Assembly: GCA_009785395.1 (NCBI GenBank) | Contig: WQWK01000042.1 | Coordinates: 1 to 11,453, forward strand | Reading direction: 5' to 3' | Length of the DNA stretch: 11,453 nt | Source: Conexibacteraceae bacterium | GTDB lineage: Bacteria > Actinomycetota > Thermoleophilia > Solirubrobacterales > Solirubrobacteraceae | Shown: one piece after another, positions 1 through 8,723 of the stretch | Position numbering within the stretch: position 1 is the stretch's first letter | Layout of the letters: each line of letters opens with the position of its first letter | Position numbers and translations under genes: made by a program | Notes under the pieces: generated by a model | Told to the model about the DNA's origin: nothing | Seen by the model: only the letters and a program-made list of their open reading frames with translations | The model's database searches: none

Positions 1-420
<420 letters not shown>

Positions 421-538
421 GTATCGTTCGAGGTAGCCCGCCGTGACTGGCGCGACAAGGTGGACGACCACCGGGAAGCGACGGGATCATGTCGCCGCGC
501 GCCTGGGCATCTCTTTCCTCCGTATCCGACGCAGCGCT

Positions 539-3302
<2,764 letters not shown>

Positions 3303-3310
3303 GCTCGGCA

Positions 3311-3334
3311 GGGGCCGGTCAGCGGACCGGCCCC
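3311..3334 (+). terminator. Hairpin terminator after serC-serA
   Basis: GGGGCCGGTC (3311-3320) pairs perfectly with GACCGGCCCC (3325-3334) across an AGCG tetraloop, 10 bp, starting 8 nt after the serA stop. No U-tract follows, so it would be a U-less terminator of the kind common in GC-rich actinomycetes. It separates serCA from the leuA promoter, which begins only 8 nt later. Confidence 0.7.
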
Positions 3335-3341
3335 ACCGGTA

Positions 3342-3370
3342 TTGCGACAAAAACACGCATCCTCTAGTCT
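3342..3370 (+). promoter_or_regulatory. Predicted promoter of the leuA leader transcript
   Basis: A -35-like TTGCGA (3342-3347, four of six to TTGACA) is followed after exactly 17 bp by TAGTCT (3365-3370, fits the TANNNT -10 of actinomycetes). Transcription would begin 7-9 nt later, at about 3377-3379, which is at or just before the ATG of the leader peptide. It sits directly after the serA hairpin. Prediction from pattern only. Confidence 0.5.
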
Positions 3371-3378
3371 CTCCTGCG

Positions 3379-3432
3379 ATGGCGTCCGCCTTCGCCCTTC
3401 GACTTCTTCTCCTCCCCCCGCGGGGGGAATAG
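3379..3432 (+). CDS. Leucine-rich leader peptide ahead of leuA (17 aa)
   Basis: Short reading frame, ATG to TAG, encoding MASAFALRLLLLPPRGE: five leucines in 17 residues, four of them consecutive (codons 9-12, positions 3403-3414). Three of the five Leu codons are CTT, which I do not find among the Leu codons of leuA itself, so these codons should be especially sensitive to charged tRNA-Leu supply. There is no Shine-Dalgarno sequence upstream, but a -10 element ends 8 nt before the ATG, so the peptide is probably translated from a leaderless mRNA. The last codons lie in a perfect 16-nt palindrome (3413-3428). Leucine-rich leader peptides in front of leuA are known or predicted in other Actinobacteria, where ribosome stalling on Leu codons controls leuA expression; that role is inferred here from composition and position. 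It could be a chance frame, but location and codon choice argue against it. Confidence 0.72.
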   Translation: MASAFALRLLLLPPRGE

Positions 3433-3501
3433 CGCGTCGGCGGCCGCATGTAGCCGCGAACCAAGCACGAGAAGAAGCAGGACGAGACAAAGGAAACGGC
3501 A
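3403..3501 (+). promoter_or_regulatory. Attenuator-like RNA region between leader peptide and leuA
   Basis: Visible elements: the Leu-codon run CTTCTTCTC (3403-3411) is perfectly complementary (9 nt) to GAGAAGAAG (3469-3477), 13 nt before the leuA AGGA; a palindrome TCCCCCCGCGGGGGGA (3413-3428) can fold into a short hairpin across the leader stop region; GCGGC (3440-3444) can pair with GCCGC (3453-3457). No U-run follows any of these hairpins, so control of ribosome access to leuA is more plausible than transcription termination. The leuA ribosome binding site is AGGA at 3491-3494, 7 nt before ATG. Confidence 0.5.
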
Positions 3502-5076
3502 ATGTCGCCATCGCAGGACCCGAACCGAGTAATCATCTTTGACACGACGCTGCGCGACGGTGAGCAGTCGCCCGGCATTTCACTGAACGCGCAGGAGAAG
3601 CTGGAGATCGCGCAGCAGCTCGCGCGGCTAGGCGTGGACGTGATCGAGGCCGGCTTCCCGATCGCCTCACCCGGTGACTTCGACGCCGTGCAGGCGATCG
3701 CCCGCGGGGTCGACGGGCCGGTCATCGCCGGCCTCGCGCGTGCGTTCCCCGGCGACATCGACGCTGCCTGGGGTGCGCTGAAGGACGCCGCGCGGCCGCG
3801 GATCCACACATTCATCTCGACGTCTGACATCCACATCAAGTACCAGATGCAGAACACGCGCGAGGACGTGCTCGGCATGACCCGTGCGGCCGTCGCCCAC
3901 GCGAAGTCCTACTGCGAAGACGTCGAGTTCTCGCCGATGGACGCCACCCGCTCCGATGCGGAGTTCACAGCCGAGGTGCTGAAGATCGCGATCGACGAGG
4001 GCGCAACCACGATCAACATCCCGGACACCGTCGGCTACACGATGCCGGACGAGTACAGCGCGTTCCTCGCACGGCTGTACGAGCTGGTGCCCGCGCTCCG
4101 CAACGTCGTGCTGTCGGTGCACTGCCACGACGACCTCGGTCTGGCCGTCGCCAACTCGATCGCCGGCGTCACGGCGGGCGCGCGTCAGGTCGAGTGTGCC
4201 GTCAACGGCATCGGCGAGCGCGCGGGCAACGCGGCGCTCGAGGAGATCATCATGCTGATCGCGACCCGGCAGGACGCACTCGGTGGTCTCTACACCGGGG
4301 CGGTCACCAAGGAGATCGCGCGCACCTCGCGCATCGTCTCCCGCCTCACCGGCTATCCCGTGCAGCCCAACAAGGCGATCATCGGCCGCAACGCCTTCGC
4401 CCACGAGTCCGGCATCCACCAGGACGGCGTGCTCAAGGAGCGCAGCACGTTCGAGATCATGGACGCCACATCGATCGGGCTGGACTCCAACCAGCTGATC
4501 CTCGGCAAGCACTCCGGACGCCACGCGCTGCAGCAGGCACTGAGTGAGCTGGGGTACGAGGTTTCGGGCCAGACGCTCAACCAGGCGTTCAAGCGCTTCA
4601 AGGAGATCGCCGACAAGAAGAAGCAGGTGACGGCGATGGACCTCGAGGCGCTGCTGACCGACGAGCTGCGTGAGCAGGCCGAGGAGGTCGGCTACACGCT
4701 CGAGTGGTTCGACGTCGTGTCCTCGTCACGCCGCCCGCCGCACGCCCAGGTCGGCATCCGCAGCCCGGAGGGCGAGGAGCTGGAGGGCTCGTTCGGCGGC
4801 GACGGACCGATCGAGGCGATCTTCCACGCAATCAACGTCGCGACGGGCGTCGATGCCCGCCTGCGCGAGTTTCACATCGGCGCGGTCACGGGCGGCCAGG
4901 ACGCGCTCGGCGAGACATCGATCATCGTCGAGGTCGACGGCTTCACCGGCTCCGGTCAGGGCATCTCGACCGACATCGTCGACGCCGCGGCCAAGGGCTA
5001 TATCCGCGCGCTGTCCAATGCGGTCCGCCGCCGCGAGGGCGAGGGCGCGGAGGCTGCGCTCGCAGGAACGCCTTAG
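3502..5076 (+). CDS. leuA: 2-isopropylmalate synthase
   Basis: First committed step of leucine synthesis: condenses acetyl-CoA with 2-ketoisovalerate. The 524-residue product matches the usual length of the bacterial type (E. coli LeuA is about 523). The N-terminal TIM barrel starts with FDTTLRDGEQSPG (13-25; R18 and D19 catalytic/metal-binding), continues through VEFSPMDATRSD (141-152) and the metal-binding HCHDD (H207, H209), then NGIGERAGNA (235-244). HESGIHQDG (301-309) begins the linker subdomain, and residues from about 395 to 510 form the C-terminal regulatory domain, which binds leucine for feedback inhibition in characterised members. ATG is preceded by AAAGGAAA with AGGA 7 nt upstream. 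Expression is probably set by the leucine leader in front. The stop is 12 bp from the stop of the convergent patatin gene. Confidence 0.96.
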   Translation: MSPSQDPNRVIIFDTTLRDGEQSPGISLNAQEKLEIAQQLARLGVDVIEAGFPIASPGDFDAVQAIARGVDGPVIAGLARAFPGDIDAAWGALKDAARPRIHTFISTSDIHIKYQMQNTREDVLGMTRAAVAHAKSYCEDVEFSPMDATRSDAEFTAEVLKIAIDEGATTINIPDTVGYTMPDEYSAFLARLYELVPALRNVVLSVHCHDDLGLAVANSIAGVTAGARQVECAVNGIGERAGNAALEEIIMLIATRQDALGGLYTGAVTKEIARTSRIVSRLTGYPVQPNKAIIGRNAFAHESGIHQDGVLKERSTFEIMDATSIGLDSNQLILGKHSGRHALQQALSELGYEVSGQTLNQAFKRFKEIADKKKQVTAMDLEALLTDELREQAEEVGYTLEWFDVVSSSRRPPHAQVGIRSPEGEELEGSFGGDGPIEAIFHAINVATGVDARLREFHIGAVTGGQDALGETSIIVEVDGFTGSGQGISTDIVDAAAKGYIRALSNAVRRREGEGAEAALAGTP

Positions 5077-5088
5077 GGAGATGGGCCC

Positions 5089-5958
5089 TCAGAGGCTCAG
5101 GCCCTGGGCGTAGCCGGCCGCGCGCGTCTGGTCTAGGCCGTCTCCGGACATGATGTCCTGCCCGATCGCAGCTGACGAGGCTCGATCGGGCGTGACAACC
5201 CGCGGCCTGGCGCCGCGCGCGGTCAGCGCCGCCTCCTCCAGCAGCACGGCCCCCAGCGACGCCGCGCGCACGCCCGCGTGGAAGGGGCCGTGGAGGCTCG
5301 CCATCGGGCTCAGGATCAGCACCTCGGCATCACGGCCGGCAGGGGCGACGTCCGCGTTCGACGGGCTCCACATGGCGCCGTCGACGTATTCGCGGCCACC
5401 GATCACCGCCGGCGAGAAGACCAGCGGCAGGGCGCATGATGCCGCCAGCGCCTGCGCGACGGTTGCCCTCGGCCCTCCGGGTGCTCCGAAGACGACGCGC
5501 TTTCCCGAACCGCGATCCACAGCCACCACCCGCAGCCTTCCATCCCACCGTGTGCTGCCGGACGGGAACCGCTTGACGAAGTCCAGCGTCTCGTCCGCGG
5601 CGGCGCCGAGCAGTCCGAGCGCCGTCGCCCTCGCCAACTCGCCGGGCATCCTGCCGAGCCTGAGCCCGAGGGCCGCGAACGGCGCAGCGATCGCTGTTAT
5701 CGAATTCGCCGCCCAATTCGGCAACAACGGCTGCTCGCCGGAAGCGCCACCGGCAACCTGCGACCCCGGGCGTCGGAGTGTCTCACCGTCGGCGAGACGC
5801 GCCGTGATCACCGACCCTGCAGAGGTCCCGACGAAGTAGTCGCACCCCCGCAGGTCGAACCCGCGCGCGTCCTCCAATCCCGCCAGCACGCCGGTCATCC
5901 AAGCGTCGCCCTGGCGGCCGCCGCCGCCGAGCACGAGGGTGTCGGGAGGCGAATTCAC
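5089..5958 (-). CDS. Patatin-like phospholipase family protein
   Basis: Predicted serine hydrolase of the patatin family, which use a Ser-Asp dyad to cleave acyl esters of lipids; the real substrate is unknown. The 289-residue product has all three family landmarks: a glycine-rich oxyanion loop GGGGRQGDAW (11-20), the nucleophile elbow GTSAGS (44-49, nucleophile S46) and the second dyad member D193 in YVDGAMWSPSNADV. No signal peptide or membrane segment is seen, so it is probably cytosolic or loosely membrane-associated. The start is GTG at 5958; the first conserved residues begin about eight codons in, so no longer start is needed. There is no clear ribosome binding site, but TAGCCT lies 6 nt before the GTG, suggesting a leaderless transcript. 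It runs convergent to leuA and divergent from the XRE-cupin regulator, whose binding sites could also control it. Confidence 0.88.
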   Translation of the reverse strand: MNSPPDTLVLGGGGRQGDAWMTGVLAGLEDARGFDLRGCDYFVGTSAGSVITARLADGETLRRPGSQVAGGASGEQPLLPNWAANSITAIAAPFAALGLRLGRMPGELARATALGLLGAAADETLDFVKRFPSGSTRWDGRLRVVAVDRGSGKRVVFGAPGGPRATVAQALAASCALPLVFSPAVIGGREYVDGAMWSPSNADVAPAGRDAEVLILSPMASLHGPFHAGVRAASLGAVLLEEAALTARGARPRVVTPDRASSAAIGQDIMSGDGLDQTRAAGYAQGLSL

Positions 5959-5964
5959 AAGCTC

Positions 5965-5970
5965 AGGCTA
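5965..5970 (-). promoter_or_regulatory. Predicted -10 element of the patatin gene
   Basis: On the minus strand TAGCCT (5970 down to 5965) fits TANNNT and ends 6 nt before the GTG start, so transcription would begin on the G of the start codon. No good -35 hexamer is visible; the corresponding position (about 5987-5993) lies in the left arm of an inverted repeat. Confidence 0.4.
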
Positions 5971-5986
5971 TCCGCGCCCGTTCCCG

Positions 5987-6032
5987 AACTTTGCGCCCGC
6001 AGTGCGCTTATACGTACTCTGCCCGCAAAGTT
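5987..6032. repeat. 9-bp inverted repeat in the divergent promoter region
   Basis: AACTTTGCG (5987-5995) and CGCAAAGTT (6024-6032) are exact reverse complements separated by 28 bp. A second, inner pair GCAG (5999-6002)/CTGC (6019-6022) nests inside, and the centre holds the palindrome TACGTA (6011-6016). The left arm falls where a -35 of the patatin gene would be expected. It may be a paired operator or a cruciform/hairpin-forming element; function unknown. Confidence 0.6.
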
Positions 6033-6053
6033 GGCTACGCACGATCTTAGGTA

Positions 6054-6081
6054 GCGTACGAACGTATGTGATAACGTACGC
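6054..6081. promoter_or_regulatory. Candidate operator: paired CGTACG sites before the XRE-cupin gene
   Basis: GCGTACG (6054-6060) and CGTACGC (6075-6081) form an exact 7-bp inverted repeat; each contains the palindrome CGTACG and the two hexamers are 20 bp apart, close to two helical turns. Between them is ACGTATGTGATAACGT, with a related half-site. The second arm ends 3 nt before the ATG and overlaps a possible -10 (GATAAC, 6070-6075). This suits a dimeric HTH protein repressing its own promoter; the identity of the binding protein is inferred. Confidence 0.5.
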
Positions 6082-6084
6082 CCA

Positions 6085-6693
6085 ATGGCGCTGACCGAGC
6101 AGACCCAAGCATCTCCGGCAAGCTCGCCCGAGATCCTCGGCGCACGCGTGCGCGCGCTGCGCGAGGCGATGGATCTGTCGCTGCGCGACCTCGCCGAGCG
6201 TTCCGGCGTGAGCGCGCCGATGCTCTCACAGGTCGAGCGGGGGGAGACCTCGCCGACGCTGCAGGTGGCGTCGCGGATCGCCTCCGGACTCGAGCTGCGG
6301 CTGTCCCAGCTGCTGCGGCTCGACGAGGACGGCGCGGTCACGGTGGTTCGCAAACGGGAGCGCCGCAAGGGTCCGGCCGCTGTCGGCGGGCATAGCTATG
6401 AGATCCTGAGCCCGCCGCTGCCCGGGCAGCGTGCTGAGCTGTCCCGCCACACACTCAAGCCGGGCGCCGCCACCGGCGGCCCGGGCGACGCACCCGTGCA
6501 CGAGCCCGGCAGCCGCGAGACGACTGTGGTCGAGTCGGGCGAGGTCGTGCTCGCCTGCGACGGGCATCGAACCGAGCTGCAGGCCGGCGACTGCGTGACC
6601 TTCGACGCCGATCTGCCCCACCACTTTGAGAACCCTGGAAATCAAGACGCCGTCCTGCTCGCGGTCGTGAGCGCCGGCCTGCGACGGAGTTGA
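6085..6693 (+). CDS. XRE-family transcriptional regulator with C-terminal cupin domain
   Basis: Predicted DNA-binding regulator of 202 residues. The N-terminal helix-turn-helix (about 18-78) has the lambda-repressor-like pattern LRDLAERSGVSAPMLSQVER followed by GETSPTLQVASRIASGL. The C-terminal half is a small cupin_2 barrel (about 115-198): HEPGSRETTVVESGE is its first motif and GDCVTFDADLPHHFENPG its second, with H139, E145, H179 and H180 as possible metal or ligand contacts. Proteins with this layout (SutR- and PuuR-like) usually sense a small metabolite and control a neighbouring gene. Start ATG 6085 has no ribosome binding site; GATAAC ends 9 nt upstream, so the transcript may be leaderless or nearly so. 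CGTACG repeats just upstream suggest autoregulation. It sits between the divergent patatin gene and leuCD; either could be its target. The effector is not predictable. Confidence 0.88.
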   Translation: MALTEQTQASPASSPEILGARVRALREAMDLSLRDLAERSGVSAPMLSQVERGETSPTLQVASRIASGLELRLSQLLRLDEDGAVTVVRKRERRKGPAAVGGHSYEILSPPLPGQRAELSRHTLKPGAATGGPGDAPVHEPGSRETTVVESGEVVLACDGHRTELQAGDCVTFDADLPHHFENPGNQDAVLLAVVSAGLRRS

Positions 6694-6715
6694 GGCCGCC
6701 CAGCGGGGCGAGCCT

Positions 6716-6743
6716 GGCCGCTGGCCAAACGGGGCCAGCGGCC
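6716..6743 (+). terminator. Strong hairpin between the XRE-cupin gene and leuC
   Basis: GGCCGCTGGCC (6716-6726) pairs perfectly with GGCCAGCGGCC (6733-6743) around a 6-nt loop, 11 bp. It could terminate the regulator transcript. However, it ends only 7 nt before the leuC Shine-Dalgarno and no clear leuC promoter lies beyond it, so if leuC is read from upstream this is a leader hairpin instead. The left arm can also pair with an earlier segment, CCAGCGG (6700-6706). Confidence 0.55.
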
Positions 6744-6750
6744 GTATAGA

Positions 6751-6756
6751 AAGGAG
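6751..6756 (+). promoter_or_regulatory. Ribosome binding site that fixes the leuC TTG start
   Basis: AAGGAG lies 6 nt upstream of TTG at 6763. It decides the unusual TTG start, since the conserved LeuC N-terminus ([11 protein letters not shown]) begins three codons in and there is no ATG or GTG nearby. TATAGA just before it (6745-6750) resembles a -10, but a start from there would cut off this site. Confidence 0.75.
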
Positions 6757-6762
6757 TTTGTT

Positions 6763-8142
6763 TTGCCCAAGAGCCTGTTCGACAAGATCTGGGAGCGCCA
6801 CGAGGTTGCGCCCGGACTGATCTACATCGACCTGCACCTGGTGCACGAGGTCACGAGCCCGCAGGCGTTCGACGGCCTGCGGATGAACGGCCGCAGCGTC
6901 CGCCGGCCCGACCGCACGCTGGCGACCGCCGACCACAACACGCCAACCGACGGCACGCCCGCCGCAAAGCTGATCAAGGACGAGCTCTCGCGCGTGCAGG
7001 TGCAGACGCTCGAGCGCAACGCGGCCGAGTTCGGCATCCCGATCTACTCGCTCGGCTCCGAGCACCAGGGCATCGTGCACGTGATCGGCCCCGAGCTGGG
7101 CGTCACCCAACCCGGCATGACGATCGTCTGCGGCGACTCGCACACGGCCACCCACGGCGCCTTCGGCGCGCTGGCCTTCGGCATCGGCACCAGCGAGGTC
7201 GAGCACGTGCTGGCGACGCAGTGCCTGGTCCAGCAGAAGCCGAAGTCGATGCGCATCAACTACGTCGGTGAGCTGGGCTACGGCGTCACCCCCAAGGACC
7301 TGATCCTGTACACGATCGGCCAGATGGGCGTCGCCGGCGCGACCGGCTATGTGGTTGAGTTCGCCGGCCCGGCGATCGAGCGGATGTCGATGGAGGGCCG
7401 CATGACGGTCTGCAACATGACGATCGAGGGCGGCGGCCGCGCCGGCATGATCGCCCCCGACCAGACGACCTTCGACTATGTGGTCGGCCAGGGCCGTTCG
7501 GGGGCTCCGGCCGCAGTGCCGGACGACTGGCGCGACCTGTACACGGAGGAGGGCGCCCACTTCGACCGCGAGCTCACGATCGACTGCGCGCAGATCAGCC
7601 CGATGGTCACCTGGGGCACAAACCCCGGCATGGTCGTCGGCGTCGCCGACAGCGTCCCGCAGCCAGGCGGCGAGCAGGACGAGCGCGCGCTTGAGTACAT
7701 GGGCCTGACGGGCGGCACCCCGATCGAGGAGATCCAGTTGGATCGCGTCTTCATCGGCTCCTGCACCAACTCCCGGATCGGCGACCTGCGCGCCGCCGCC
7801 GACGTCGTGCGCGGCCGCCGGGTCGCCGATGGCATCTACGCGATGGTGGTCCCGGGCTCGGTGCAGGTCAAGGAGCAGGCCGAGGCAGAGGGACTCGATG
7901 AGGTCTTCACCGAGGCGGGCTTCGACTGGCGCGCCGCGGGTTGCTCGATGTGCCTGGGCATGAACCCGGACATCGCCGCACCCGAGGAGCGAGTGGCCTC
8001 GACCTCGAACCGCAACTTCGAGGGTCGCCAGGGCCGGGGCGCGCGCACGCACCTGGTCTCCCCGCAGATGGCTGCCGCTGCGGCGATCGAGGGCCACTTC
8101 GTCGACATCCGCACCTACAACCGCGAACCTGTCAACGCGTAG
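6763..8142 (+). CDS. leuC: 3-isopropylmalate dehydratase, large subunit
   Basis: Catalytic [4Fe-4S] subunit of isopropylmalate isomerase, which converts 2- to 3-isopropylmalate through isopropylmaleate; works as a heterodimer with LeuD in the cytosol. The 459-residue product belongs to the aconitase superfamily: TADHNTPTD (55-63), [30 protein letters not shown] (124-153, conserved aconitase-type block shown only by its ends in practice: GDSHT and SEVEHV), [12 protein letters not shown] (332-343) and [11 protein letters not shown] (393-403). The cluster ligands are C334, C394 and C397. Length fits the bacterial LeuC type (about 465). It starts with TTG, selected by AAGGAG 6 nt upstream. LeuD follows after 11 nt with its ribosome binding site touching the leuC stop codon, so the two subunits are co-translated. 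Confidence 0.96.
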   Translation: MPKSLFDKIWERHEVAPGLIYIDLHLVHEVTSPQAFDGLRMNGRSVRRPDRTLATADHNTPTDGTPAAKLIKDELSRVQVQTLERNAAEFGIPIYSLGSEHQGIVHVIGPELGVTQPGMTIVCGDSHTATHGAFGALAFGIGTSEVEHVLATQCLVQQKPKSMRINYVGELGYGVTPKDLILYTIGQMGVAGATGYVVEFAGPAIERMSMEGRMTVCNMTIEGGGRAGMIAPDQTTFDYVVGQGRSGAPAAVPDDWRDLYTEEGAHFDRELTIDCAQISPMVTWGTNPGMVVGVADSVPQPGGEQDERALEYMGLTGGTPIEEIQLDRVFIGSCTNSRIGDLRAAADVVRGRRVADGIYAMVVPGSVQVKEQAEAEGLDEVFTEAGFDWRAAGCSMCLGMNPDIAAPEERVASTSNRNFEGRQGRGARTHLVSPQMAAAAAIEGHFVDIRTYNREPVNA

Positions 8143-8153
8143 AGGAGCCAGCC

Positions 8154-8714
8154 ATGAAGGCAATCGAGACCATCACCGGGCCCGTGTCCGTGCTCAACCG
8201 TGACGACATCGACACCGACCAGATCATGCCCAAGCAGTTCCTGAAGCGGGTCGAGCGGACCGGCTTCGGCGAGTTCCTGTTCTACGACTGGGCCAAGGAG
8301 CCGAACTGGACCCTGCCGCAGAACCCGATCCTCGTGACCGGCCGCAACTTCGGCTCGGGATCGAGCCGTGAGCACGCCCCGTGGGGGCTGCAGGACTACG
8401 GATTCCAGGCGATCATCGCCCAGAGCTTCGCTGACATCTTCTATTCCAACTGCACCAAGATCGGGCTGCTGCCGGTCGCGCTCTCAGCCGAGGACTGTGA
8501 CGCGATCGCGCAGGCGGGCAACGCCCAGGTCGACCTCGCCAACCAGGAGGTGCGCTGGCCGGGCGGCAGCGCCGGCTTCGAGATCGATGAGGGCATCAAG
8601 TACCGGCTCCTCAACGGCCTCGACGACATCGGCATGACGCTCCAGCAGGATGCGGCGATCACGGCCTACGAGTCCGGCCGAGAGCGACCGGGACCGGTTA
8701 CGACCTCTCTATAA
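8154..8714 (+). CDS. leuD: 3-isopropylmalate dehydratase, small subunit
   Basis: Swivelling-domain partner of LeuC in isopropylmalate isomerase; contributes substrate-recognition residues. I place the start at ATG 8154, with GAGGAG (8142-8147) 6 nt upstream overlapping the leuC stop; longer in-frame extensions run inside leuC and are not LeuD-like. The 186-residue product begins with the typical LNRDDIDTDQIMPKQFLK (14-31), has the GRNFGSGSSREHAPW loop (63-77) and the QSFADIFYSNCTKIGLLP segment (90-107). Length is in the normal LeuD range (about 190-200). Its last codons contain the sequence TATAACTAATAG, strikingly AT-rich for this region, which may hold a promoter for the next gene. Confidence 0.95.
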   Translation: MKAIETITGPVSVLNRDDIDTDQIMPKQFLKRVERTGFGEFLFYDWAKEPNWTLPQNPILVTGRNFGSGSSREHAPWGLQDYGFQAIIAQSFADIFYSNCTKIGLLPVALSAEDCDAIAQAGNAQVDLANQEVRWPGGSAGFEIDEGIKYRLLNGLDDIGMTLQQDAAITAYESGRERPGPVTTSL

Positions 8715-8715
8715 C
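8710..8715 (+). promoter_or_regulatory. Possible -10 element overlapping the leuD stop codon
   Basis: TATAAC matches the -10 consensus in five of six positions and ends 8 nt before the ATG of the methyltransferase gene, the same layout as the other probable leaderless starts here. No convincing -35 is seen (about 8686-8692 is GC-rich). The methyltransferase lacks a properly spaced Shine-Dalgarno (only GGG abutting the ATG), which supports a leaderless transcript. Confidence 0.4.
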
Positions 8716-8723
8716 TAATAGGG

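Noticed and set aside
3440..3447. GCGGCCGC palindrome in the leuA leader
   Set aside because: Expected by chance in such GC-rich DNA; I only use part of it as an arm of a weak hairpin.
3335..3501. T-box riboswitch ahead of leuA
   Set aside because: The leader is too short and no T-box consensus or terminator/antiterminator with a U-tract is seen; the leader-peptide explanation fits better.
5083..5104. Possible bidirectional terminator between leuA and the patatin gene (GGGCC/GGCCC)
   Set aside because: Only 5 bp with a 12-nt loop and no T-run on either side; too weak to call.
5150..5839. Plus-strand open frame of 229 codons opposite the patatin gene
   Set aside because: The minus strand shows all three patatin motifs, while the plus product is Ser/Ala/Pro-rich with no motif.
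6745..6750. TATAGA as the leuC promoter -10
   Set aside because: Transcription from it would start after the AAGGAG site that leuC needs, and no -35 is present at the right distance.
6226..8163. Long open frame (645 codons) on the minus strand opposite leuC
   Set aside because: The plus strand carries unambiguous LeuC motifs; the antisense product is low-complexity His/Asp/Arg/Val-rich sequence typical of the mirror frame of a GC-rich gene.
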